5,189 nt of DNA from Deltaproteobacteria bacterium (GTDB lineage Bacteria; Desulfobacterota; DSM-4660; Desulfatiglandales; HGW-15): contig JAFDHB010000223.1 of NCBI GenBank assembly GCA_019308985.1, forward strand, positions 1 to 5,189, read 5' to 3'. The notes under the pieces are model-generated. The model did not search any database, was not told the DNA's origin, and worked only from the letters and a program-made list of their open reading frames with translations. Position 1 is the first letter of the stretch. Each line of letters opens with the position of its first letter. Below are positions 1-5,037 of the stretch, one piece after another. The translations under genes and the position numbers were made by a program.

Positions 1-257
1 TGCTTTTTCAACTCCGCAATCTGTACCTTTAATTGCTCGTTTTCAGCCCCTATTCGTGCATGTGATAGCTCCATCTCCCCGTGACTCTCCTCCAGAGCCT
101 CATATTTTGCCTGGAGAGAAGCGATCTGGAGCCTCAAGCCCTCAGTAGCCCCTTGTAATCGAAAGCGTCCCCATAGCCAGAAGAAAAAGGCTCCCAGCAA
201 GAAACCCACCAGGAACGAGACAAGTACCAGGGGATCTTGCACCCGCAATGAATTCAT
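1..257 (-). CDS. rmuC: RmuC-like membrane-anchored coiled-coil protein, N-terminal part (cut by window edge)
   Basis: This reading frame has no stop and runs off the left edge, so only the first 85 residues are visible. The ATG at 257-255 is preceded by AGGGG with 8 nt spacing, and an in-frame TGA lies just upstream, so the start is well fixed. Residues about 10-29 form one hydrophobic membrane segment (LVLVSFLVGFLLGAFFFWLW), followed by a positive RFR. From about residue 34 the chain is a heptad-like coiled coil rich in L, E, Q and K. A short N-terminal anchor followed directly by a long coiled coil is the architecture of RmuC, a nuclease-like protein that limits DNA inversions at short inverted repeats. 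The catalytic C-terminal domain lies outside the window, so the name rests on the N-terminus alone. Another anchored coiled-coil protein is possible. The AT-rich stretch at about 280-330 may contain its promoter. Confidence 0.6.
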   Translation of the reverse strand, partial: MNSLRVQDPLVLVSFLVGFLLGAFFFWLWGRFRLQGATEGLRLQIASLQAKYEALEESHGEMELSHARIGAENEQLKVQIAELKK

Positions 258-301
258 AAAACCGACCCCTTTGTGTCACGTATTTCCTAAAATAATATAT
301 T

Positions 302-436
302 TTACCTGTTTTTTCCAAAGATATTATCGGAGCAATCAGCCTCGGCACCGTCGGCAAATTTGTATCTCCAGGAGGGTCTGTGAATCGTTGTTTGCGGCCA
401 CACCAGTCCTCGGTCCTGCTCCACTGGCATATTCAT
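302..436 (-). CDS. candidate small ORF, 44 aa, unknown function
   Basis: A 44-codon ORF starts at ATG 436-434 and ends at TAA 304-302. It is preceded by AAGGAAGG (454-447), a good ribosome-binding match although about 10 nt from the ATG. The predicted protein is hydrophilic, has one cysteine (residue 35), two tryptophans (13 and 23) and an acidic patch near residues 29-37 (DGAEADCSD). It shows no membrane segment and no motif I recognise. It lies between the zinc-ribbon gene and the rmuC-like gene, in the same direction as both, 44 bp before the rmuC start. The frame is also open upstream to a TGA, but with no other start codon. At this length it could be chance or the worn end of a larger gene. 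Only the Shine-Dalgarno match and protein-like composition support it. Confidence 0.25.
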   Translation of the reverse strand: MNMPVEQDRGLVWPQTTIHRPSWRYKFADGAEADCSDNIFGKNR

Positions 437-631
437 ATCTTTTAGACCTTCCTTGCAGAACGATCGGTTTCACTCCGCTGGAATAGGCGCCTGGAAGACA
501 CGGCAGTGGAGAGGACAGGGAGAGGACAATACGCCGGCCCATTTTCTTGGAAAATTCTCTTTTGTGGAAAAGGCCAAAGGTGACAGTCTCTTGAACGAAG
601 CGGTTGACCAGGTTGATAGCCTCCGGATATC
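437..631. other. gene-poor stretch with an 11-bp tandem duplication
   Basis: No gene can be assigned here. Several frames on both strands stay open at once over roughly 453-635, and none has a convincing start, ribosome-binding site or recognisable product. The direct repeat GGAGAGGACA occurs at 508-517 and 519-528, giving an 11-bp tandem duplication. A small perfect hairpin, ATTTTC-TTG-GAAAAT, sits at 541-555. The stretch may be a decayed gene or mobile-element scar, but nothing proves that. Confidence 0.35.
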
Positions 632-883
632 CTAGAACTTCAGTTTTGTTGTATCGATCTCACCGGGAATTTCCTCCATTGTAAAACCATCGCTTAGGCT
701 CTCAATAAGCTCTCTGTAAGTCCGCAGAAAATTCCTGATCTTGTCCAGGTCAACCGCCTGTTTCCCGCAGGTAAGGCAAACGGGAGGGTACTTCGGCTCC
801 TTTTCTGTATTAATGGTGAACACCGAGCCGCAATCCTCGTGCTTTATGATGAACCATCGTCTCTTATTGTCTGATCTCCCCAT
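632..883 (-). CDS. small zinc-ribbon-like protein, 83 aa, hypothetical
   Basis: The product is a soluble, charged 83-residue protein with no signal peptide. It carries four potential metal ligands spaced like a minimal zinc ribbon: H15 and C18 (KHEDCG) and C36 and C39 (CLTCGK), each pair two residues apart on a beta-rich N-terminal half. Residues about 44-64 look like an amphipathic helix (VDLDKIRNFLRTYRELIESL). I do not recognise a named family; zinc binding is inferred from ligand spacing only. The ATG at 883-881 follows the cytochrome stop by 25 bp, with GGGGA upstream at a rather long spacing. It is the last gene of a same-strand run of PilZ, cytochrome c and this gene, so it is probably co-transcribed with them. 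The protein should be cytoplasmic, unlike the exported cytochrome, so direct contact between the two is unlikely. A metal-sensing or nucleic-acid-binding adaptor is possible, but this is speculation. Confidence 0.75.
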   Translation of the reverse strand: MGRSDNKRRWFIIKHEDCGSVFTINTEKEPKYPPVCLTCGKQAVDLDKIRNFLRTYRELIESLSDGFTMEEIPGEIDTTKLKF

Positions 884-908
884 GAGTATGATTTTCCCCG
901 AATCCCTC

Positions 909-1178
909 TTACTTACCGTAATTCTCCACGAGATAATCTATGATAATACGCGCCTCTTCCGCACTGATCGGGGCCCGGTTCCTGTCTTTCATCCTCATGA
1001 CCGTGGCCTCCCACTGCTCCCTGGTCTTTCTCTTTGACTTCGGCCTCTTGATTGAATGGCATATACCGCATTTTTTCTCAAAGAGGTTCTGCCCCTTTTT
1101 TCCTTCTGCCCTTGACTGGGGCGGCCAACTAAAGGGAAAAAAGCAAAGAACAAAAAACATTACAGCGATCTTTTTCAC
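909..1178 (-). CDS. periplasmic mono-haem c-type cytochrome, 89 aa
   Basis: This is a small exported electron carrier. The chosen start is GTG 1178-1176, because AAGGAGG stands 8 nt upstream and gives a classical signal peptide: MKK, hydrophobic core at residues 4-18, and a likely signal peptidase I site after A24 (SRA/EG). The mature protein has about 65 residues. One haem attachment motif, CGICH, occupies residues 37-41, with H41 as proximal iron ligand. M61 or M63, in the VMRMKDR segment, is the probable distal ligand, and the C-terminal helix (EEARIIIDYLVENYG) is typical of small class I cytochromes c. C12, inside the signal core, is not in a lipobox. The gene sits between the PilZ gene (36 bp upstream) and the zinc-ribbon gene (25 bp downstream). 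Its redox partner cannot be read from the sequence. The family assignment is secure; the pathway is not. Confidence 0.9.
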   Translation of the reverse strand: MKKIAVMFFVLCFFPFSWPPQSRAEGKKGQNLFEKKCGICHSIKRPKSKRKTREQWEATVMRMKDRNRAPISAEEARIIIDYLVENYGK

Positions 1179-1187
1179 GAATGGATC

Positions 1188-1194
1188 CTCCTTG
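1188..1194 (-). promoter_or_regulatory. strong ribosome-binding site fixing the cytochrome GTG start
   Basis: AAGGAGG on the minus strand lies 8-9 nt before the GTG that encodes the KK-rich start of the signal peptide. The next in-frame ATG (codon 7) would lie inside the hydrophobic core and lose the positive n-region, so the GTG is the better start. Confidence 0.75.
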
Positions 1195-1214
1195 CGAGTG
1201 TGAAGAGATTGGAA

Positions 1215-1547
1215 CTAGGTCCCGGGAAGAGGCAAGGTATTTTTGAACACCTCGAAGGTAGTCTCAACGGCCTCTGATTCTCTCCCCCAAAGGTCCTGAA
1301 ACTCCACCCCTATCCCCTCATTTCCTACATGGACGACCCTGGCCTTGATCCTAATGGGTCTCGTTTCAAGGGGAAATTTGGTAAAAAGCGTAATCTGTTT
1401 TCCCTCTTCGAACCGGCTTGCGTTGCTCGTCTGGATAAAAACGCCTCCTGTACTCAGGTTCATTATCTTGCTGGCAGGCTTGGTACCATTGATGATAGCC
1501 GGGTGATGAAACTCTGTTCGAGGGCAAAGCCTTCTTTCCCGTGTCAT
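1215..1547 (-). CDS. single-domain PilZ protein (c-di-GMP receptor), 110 aa
   Basis: This is a stand-alone PilZ domain filling almost the whole chain. The two signature elements for cyclic di-GMP binding are present: RxxxR at residues 6-10 (RLCPR) and (D/N)xSxxG at residues 30-35 (NLSTGG). The closing strand motif GIGVEF is at 78-83. The intervening segment about 47-74 forms the expected beta-barrel strands. There is no membrane segment and no fused output domain, so it should act as a cytoplasmic receptor that binds c-di-GMP and then a partner protein. The start ATG 1547-1545 has GGGGAG 4 nt upstream. It is the first gene of the minus-strand cluster with cytochrome c (36 bp downstream) and the zinc-ribbon protein, and is divergent from rubrerythrin. 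The target process (motility, adhesion, exopolysaccharide or, given the neighbours, redox) cannot be told. N30 in place of D is an accepted variant. Confidence 0.92.
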   Translation of the reverse strand: MTRERRLCPRTEFHHPAIINGTKPASKIMNLSTGGVFIQTSNASRFEEGKQITLFTKFPLETRPIRIKARVVHVGNEGIGVEFQDLWGRESEAVETTFEVFKNTLPLPGT

Positions 1548-1642
1548 AGCTCTCCCCTTTCTTCAGTAATGAGAAACTTTCCTACCAATACCAAGGTGTT
1601 GATCAAAACGCCATTCCTATTGTCAGTGACGCCTCCCATTTG

Positions 1643-1655
1643 GATATCTGATATC
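1643..1655. repeat. 13-bp palindrome GATATC-T-GATATC
   Basis: Two GATATC hexamers separated by one T form a 13-bp dyad about 95 bp upstream of the PilZ start, in the divergent intergenic region. It could be an operator, but it may also be chance in AT-rich DNA. No regulator can be named. Confidence 0.3.
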
Positions 1656-1716
1656 ATTTTATTTGGTCTTTGTGAACCAGGAATTGATGTCAAATCCTTT
1701 TTCTGGGGAGGAATCC

Positions 1717-1745
1717 TTGACACTTATATTCTTTTTTCTTATTTT
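1717..1745 (+). promoter_or_regulatory. sigma70-type promoter for rubrerythrin
   Basis: A perfect -35 box TTGACA (1717-1722) is followed, after exactly 17 bp, by TATTTT (1740-1745), which matches 4 of 6 positions of the -10 consensus. Transcription would begin near 1752 and leave a leader of about 70 nt before the ATG at 1824. It is the best promoter match in the intergenic region, though not experimentally shown. Confidence 0.5.
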
Positions 1746-1777
1746 TCTAAGTATGGTTGAGTCTGATTTATTGATCT

Positions 1778-1789
1778 TAAGAATTCTTA
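1778..1789. promoter_or_regulatory. perfect 12-bp palindrome in the rubrerythrin leader, possible operator
   Basis: TAAGAATTCTTA is a perfect dyad lying about 26-37 nt downstream of the predicted start of transcription and 34 bp before the rubrerythrin ATG. Rubrerythrin genes in anaerobes are often controlled by PerR/Fur-type repressors that bind AT-rich inverted repeats. This dyad does not clearly match the classical PerR box, so the repressor is left open. Confidence 0.3.
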
Positions 1790-1823
1790 TCTTTGACAAG
1801 GAAAAAGAGAAAGGAGTCAAGCT

Positions 1824-2399
1824 ATGCCTACTTTGAAGGGTTCAAAGACCGAACACAACCTACTTGCAGCCTTTGCCGGCGAATCTCAGGCCCGTAACCG
1901 CTATACCTTTGCCGCCGGCATCGCAAAGAAGGAGGGCTTTGAGCAGATCAGCGCCATATTCCTGGAAACTGCCGACAATGAAAAGGAGCACGCCAAGCTG
2001 TTTTTCAAACAGCTTGAAGGTGGCGATGCCACAATCACCGCTGGATACCCTGCCGGGGTCCCAGGCGACACCCTCGCCCAGTTGAAGTCCGCTGCAGCGG
2101 GTGAAAAACTGGAATGGACAACCCTTTATTCAGGGTTTGCCGATGTGGCCAAGGAAGAGGGCTTCAATGACGCGGCCCAGATCTTCAACCAGGTGGCGGA
2201 AGTAGAAAAATGGCACGAGCGCCGATATAACAAGCTCATAGAAGCGGTTGAAGGCGGCAAGGTCTTCAAAAAAGAGGAAAAGGCACTCTGGAAGTGCAGG
2301 AACTGCGGCCGCGTGGTCGAGGCGACTGAAGCCCCGGCCAAGTGCCCGACCTGCGATCACCCCCAGGCCTATTTCGAGCTATTTACCGAGAACTATTAA
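1824..2399 (+). CDS. rbr: rubrerythrin (peroxide-reducing diiron protein), 191 aa
   Basis: Cytoplasmic rubrerythrin reduces hydrogen peroxide to water with electrons passed through its rubredoxin-like domain, and protects anaerobes during oxygen exposure. The 191-residue length equals that of the Desulfovibrio vulgaris protein, and the sequence is collinear with it (FAGESQARNRY, ETADNEKEHA). The ferritin-like four-helix domain spans about residues 1-140. Its diiron ligands are visible as E20, E53 with H56 (ExxH), E94, E97, and E128 with H131 (ExxH). The rubredoxin-like iron site near the C-terminus has C158, C161, C174 and C177 in two CxxC pairs. All ligands are present, so it should be active. 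The start ATG has GGAG 7 nt upstream. The gene stands alone, divergent from the PilZ cluster, with its own promoter and a downstream hairpin, so it is probably monocistronic. Confidence 0.98.
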   Translation: MPTLKGSKTEHNLLAAFAGESQARNRYTFAAGIAKKEGFEQISAIFLETADNEKEHAKLFFKQLEGGDATITAGYPAGVPGDTLAQLKSAAAGEKLEWTTLYSGFADVAKEEGFNDAAQIFNQVAEVEKWHERRYNKLIEAVEGGKVFKKEEKALWKCRNCGRVVEATEAPAKCPTCDHPQAYFELFTENY

Positions 2400-2422
2400 T
2401 ATTCTGCCATATGCTCCCATGA

Positions 2423-2452
2423 AAACTCCCCGATCCACAGTGCGGGGAGTTT
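2423..2452. terminator. hairpin terminator after rubrerythrin, possibly bidirectional
   Basis: Two 10-bp arms, AAACTCCCCG (2423-2432) and CGGGGAGTTT (2443-2452), pair perfectly around a 10-nt loop, starting 23 bp after the rubrerythrin stop. The T tract is short on the plus strand (TTTC) and slightly longer on the minus strand (TTTTC). Placed between converging transcripts, it can serve both, including the candidate small ORF at 2539-2709. Confidence 0.75.
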
Positions 2453-2538
2453 CGTCAGGGAAAATTCCAGTCGGTTCTTTTATCCCCTAATCGCTCATCA
2501 CGAATTGTCCTGGGAAGACACGCACCGATTTGCGCTTC

Positions 2539-2709
2539 TCAGTCGGAGAAGTATTCTGCTTTCATTTCAACGGTAAGGCCGTCACTATTAGACAGACGCT
2601 CTGCCAGCCCCTTTATCTGGAGCGCCTGGCTCACAGATAGGATACACATCTCTGCCGGGTAACTCTTGGCAACTGGTGTGTAGCAAAGACAAGTGTCACC
2701 TCTTTTCAT
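2539..2709 (-). CDS. candidate small cysteine-containing protein, 56 aa, unknown
   Basis: A 56-codon ORF runs from ATG 2709-2707 to TGA 2541-2539. GGAG (2722-2719) precedes the ATG by 9 nt. The protein begins with a cysteine-bearing segment (C7 and C9, CLC; C22) and continues with a likely amphipathic helix (about residues 27-40, SQALQIKGLAERLS) and a beta-like acidic tail ending in EMKAEYFSD. The helix-then-strand pattern and normal codon choice look protein-like, and the minus strand is open here while downstream lies only the hairpin at 2423-2452. I recognise no family. Its first 25 bp overlap the 5' edge of the transposase-like remnant on the opposite strand, so the gene may have been trimmed or given a new start by that insertion. 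Chance remains possible at this length. Confidence 0.35.
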   Translation of the reverse strand: MKRGDTCLCYTPVAKSYPAEMCILSVSQALQIKGLAERLSNSDGLTVEMKAEYFSD

Positions 2710-2949
2710 GTGTGGTTGCTCCGGCGTACTTGCGCAGATTGGAGTTAAAGCTAGCTGCGGTTGGCATTAAGTGGAGTGCAGAAGATGTATATGGATCATA
2801 TGCGGCATCTACCCCGTGCTTACCGTAAACAAAGGTGCAAGAAACCAGTCCGCAGGCTTGAAACCCCATGTAAGACCCAAACAGAAGTCCTAAAGGCCCT
2901 GGGTTACTAGGTTGATGACAGTAGGGTCTTACGGACCTTGATTTCCTAA
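2685..2949 (+). pseudogene. decayed C-terminal remnant of an IS4/IS1634-type transposase
   Basis: Two plus-strand frames read as consecutive parts of one protein end. Frame one (2685-2792) gives KDKCHLFSCVVA, then YLRRLELKLAAVGIKWSAED. Frame two (from about 2791) gives MRHL, KKPVRRLETP and KTQTEVLKALGY. The order, H-(L/F)-hydrophobic stretch, LRRLELKL helix, then RRLE-P-TQ-EVLKALGY, is what I expect at the C-terminus of IS1634-like DDE transposases; this is recognition from memory, not a search. The frames are joined by a +1 (or -2) shift near 2785-2800. After ALGY comes an in-frame TAG (2908-2910), followed by VDDSRVLRTLIS and TAA. A CAG to TAG change would restore a continuous end, so at least two disabling lesions are inferred. 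The catalytic part is missing: 5' of about 2685 nothing transposase-like is seen. No terminal inverted repeats were found. Confidence 0.5.
2870..2932. repeat. 9-bp inverted repeat with 45-nt spacer
   Basis: GTAAGACCC (2870-2878) and GGGTCTTAC (2924-2932) are perfect reverse complements. They lie inside the transposase-like remnant, near its 3' end, and could form a stem-loop. There is no T tract after it, so it is not a convincing terminator. Confidence 0.5.
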
Positions 2950-3031
2950 GGCCACGCCCATAGCCCTATTGGAAGATATCAGCCATCTTATCTCTGAAAT
3001 CCTGATAATGATGGAGCTGGAGGAGATGTAA
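2945..3031 (+). other. short open fragment without a start codon, 28 codons
   Basis: A frame open from just after a TGA reads PKATPIALLEDISHLISEI and ends in MMELEEM at TAA (3029-3031). The composition is protein-like, with an acidic helical end, faintly like the C-terminal tail of small antitoxin-type proteins, but there is no ATG or ribosome-binding site. It may be the tail of a gene cut by the neighbouring insertion remnant, or chance. Confidence 0.2.
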
Positions 3032-3144
3032 CCTTCTTTGTCTTGTTCGCGTCCGAAGGGAAAGAGGGCTCTTCCCACTTTCGCTGGTCGAGGTTTAGAC
3101 TAAGCCCCTCAAAGGACTGCAAAGAACGCCCCCTTTAACAGGCA
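3032..3144. other. 3' flank of the AOR gene, no gene seen
   Basis: This stretch lies downstream of the AOR stop codon. I find no ORF, RNA or clear rho-independent terminator. The only structure is an imperfect short dyad, GGGAAAGAG and CTCTTCCC (3058-3076), with a loop too tight to be convincing. Confidence 0.4.
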
Positions 3145-5016
3145 TTATGCCAAGCCCTGCAGGCACTCCTGAAGGCCGAGCTCTTCCAGGCATTCCGCAG
3201 TCGGTATCCCGGTCTCAGGGTGCCACTCCATGGCATTGAAGAAGCTGCGCCTCAGGGCTTCGAAATCGACCTTTTTGCCCTTAAGGGGGCCTGATTCAGG
3301 AGGGCTCGCTATTCTTGGGGGAAGGGTAAAGTCTTGGGGCTTCAAGCCCTCACGTAGGTTAAAGAGCTGGCGAAGCGTTACCGTCCTTTTGCCGGTGGTG
3401 AGCAATTCAGAGGGAGAATAATCCCACCCACTCACGGCGCTGATTATCTCGGCCAGGGCAATATTTGATCCCCAGGAGAGGGCGAAGAGGCACATTCCAG
3501 TGTCAGAAAAGGCCTGGCCATAAGTCAGGCCCATGGCATGGATCACTCCTCTAAGGGACTTCTCATCCTTGTCTTCAGGTCTTGTCAGTTCAGGATAAGG
3601 ACCCAGCTTTCCTTCCTGTTCAAGCCTGATGGACGCCTCTGAAATGAGGTGTCTCCCTGGAGCTGCACCAGTGATGTATCCCAGCCCGCGGAGATCAAAG
3701 AGGCGCGGATCATGGTACCCGGGCTCCTGTCCATGGACGTGAATGGCCCATTGTTCTGAATCTTTGCCGATTCTTTCCGCTGCTACCCTGACCCCATCAG
3801 CGAGTATATCTCCCAGTCCCTCCCTCCTGGCTATTTTCTCAATCATCCCTACTATTCCCGGTGCATTGCCCCAGGTGAACTCTATCCCGCCGGTATCTTC
3901 CTTTCCAATGACACCCCTTTCATAGCACTCCATGGCAAAGGCTATGACCGCTCCTGTTGAAATGGTGTCAAGTCCGAAGCGGTCACAAAGTTCATTGCCC
4001 TTTATGATGGATTCCGGGTCCGTGTTGGCAGGCATCGTGCCAAAGGCGGCAATGGTCTCGTATTCGGGCTTTCTCGCTCGGGTGGCAAAGAGTCCATCCT
4101 TGACCTGGACCGTTCCACCGCAGTTTATGGGGCAATTGCCGCACCCGGTCTTTCTCAACTGATACCTTGTGATACTTTCCCCGGCTATTTTTTCGTAGTC
4201 TGGAAAGGCATCCTTGCCAAGAAGGCTCCAGTTCTTGATAGGGGAGGCGCCCATTGGAACTAGAACAAGGGGTCCTCCGCAAGTACCGATCTTGCTCAAG
4301 GAGTTGAGGAACGGGAGGTTGTCCAGGTCCCGGAGGTGGTCAAGGGTCCCTTTACGCAATCTTTCAAAGGCTTCCTTATCGGCAATGTCCACTTTCCCAC
4401 TCCCCTTGACGGCCACTGCCTTGAGCCTCTTGGAGCCCATTACCGCGCCAAGGCCAGACCTTCCAGCAACCCTGCCATTATCGGAAACTATTGAGGATAT
4501 GAGAGAGCAAGACTCTCCGGCCGGCCCTATACAAGCGATACCCAGACCTTTTTCGCCTGTGTCTTTCATCAGTTCCACCACGGTGTCTGCCGTGTCCTTG
4601 CCCCAGAGATCCTTGGCGTCCTTGAACTGTATTTCTCCATCATCAACGAGAATCCAGACCGGCTCCGGCGAAACCCCTCTTACAAAAAGGGCGTCATACC
4701 CGGCTGCCTTCAATTTAGCGGCAAGGGATCCCCCGCAGTTGGCCTCGCCCCATGTACCCGTAAGGGGAGACTTTCCCACGACGAGAAATTTCGACGCCAT
4801 GGGCATTCCAGTCCCACTGAGTGCTCCAGACATAAGACCCAGGATGTTCTCTGGTCCAAGGGGGTCAACGCCTGGTTTCATGTGATGGTAGAGGAACCAG
4901 GCGCCGAGGCCTGCTCCTCCGAGGGAGGCCCTGTAAGTCGATTCTGGAACATCCTGCACAATCACTGCGCGCGTGGTCAGATCCACGAATGCGATCTTCC
5001 CATTGAATCCTTTCAC
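3145..5016 (-). CDS. aor: tungsten-type aldehyde:ferredoxin oxidoreductase family protein, 623 aa
   Basis: AOR enzymes oxidise aldehydes to carboxylates, or the reverse, using a tungsten (or molybdenum) bis-pyranopterin cofactor and one [4Fe-4S] cluster, with ferredoxin as partner, in the cytoplasm. The 623 residues match the family's usual 600-650. Domain order is complete: the N-terminal pterin-binding domain from residue 4 (FNGKIAFVDL, GGAGLGAW, SGTGMPMASK, TGTWGEANCGG), the pterin-contact loop at 185-199 (GRSGLGAVMGSKRLK), then the cluster cysteines C292, C295, C299 (CGNCPINC) and the distant C509 (SDTGMC). E318 in KPEYET and the EPGYHDPR segment (431-438) are also family features. The start is GTG 5016-5014 with GGGAG 7 nt upstream. 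It follows an unidentified gene by 21 bp, so the two probably form an operon. Substrate cannot be told; relatives include general AORs, formaldehyde oxidoreductases and BamB-like subunits. I see no lesion. Confidence 0.95.
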   Translation of the reverse strand: MKGFNGKIAFVDLTTRAVIVQDVPESTYRASLGGAGLGAWFLYHHMKPGVDPLGPENILGLMSGALSGTGMPMASKFLVVGKSPLTGTWGEANCGGSLAAKLKAAGYDALFVRGVSPEPVWILVDDGEIQFKDAKDLWGKDTADTVVELMKDTGEKGLGIACIGPAGESCSLISSIVSDNGRVAGRSGLGAVMGSKRLKAVAVKGSGKVDIADKEAFERLRKGTLDHLRDLDNLPFLNSLSKIGTCGGPLVLVPMGASPIKNWSLLGKDAFPDYEKIAGESITRYQLRKTGCGNCPINCGGTVQVKDGLFATRARKPEYETIAAFGTMPANTDPESIIKGNELCDRFGLDTISTGAVIAFAMECYERGVIGKEDTGGIEFTWGNAPGIVGMIEKIARREGLGDILADGVRVAAERIGKDSEQWAIHVHGQEPGYHDPRLFDLRGLGYITGAAPGRHLISEASIRLEQEGKLGPYPELTRPEDKDEKSLRGVIHAMGLTYGQAFSDTGMCLFALSWGSNIALAEIISAVSGWDYSPSELLTTGKRTVTLRQLFNLREGLKPQDFTLPPRIASPPESGPLKGKKVDFEALRRSFFNAMEWHPETGIPTAECLEELGLQECLQGLA

Positions 5017-5037
5017 CGCTGTGCTCCCTTCAAGGGG

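Noticed and set aside
142..357. Minus-strand ORF of 71 codons
   Set aside because: It overlaps the rmuC-like start in another frame; the rmuC frame has the membrane segment, coiled coil and ribosome-binding site.
1329..1760. Plus-strand ORF of 143 codons
   Set aside because: Its first half is antisense to the PilZ gene with its clear signature motifs; the rest is intergenic and contains the rubrerythrin promoter.
2248..2490. Plus-strand ORF of 80 codons at the rubrerythrin 3' end
   Set aside because: Out-of-frame shadow of rubrerythrin that reads through the hairpin terminator.
2696..2869. Minus-strand 57-codon ORF (MGFQACGL...) overlapping the candidate 56-aa gene start by 14 bp
   Set aside because: It is antisense to the transposase-like remnant over nearly its whole length, and its ATG lacks a properly spaced ribosome-binding site.
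3058..3076. GGGAAAGAG/CTCTTCCC dyad as a terminator of the AOR gene
   Set aside because: The loop is about 2 nt, one arm has a bulge, and no T tract follows in the direction of AOR transcription.
4214..4885. Plus-strand ORF of 223 codons
   Set aside because: It lies wholly opposite the intact AOR gene and is rich in S, P, R and L, as expected of a GC-biased antisense frame; no motif or ribosome-binding site.
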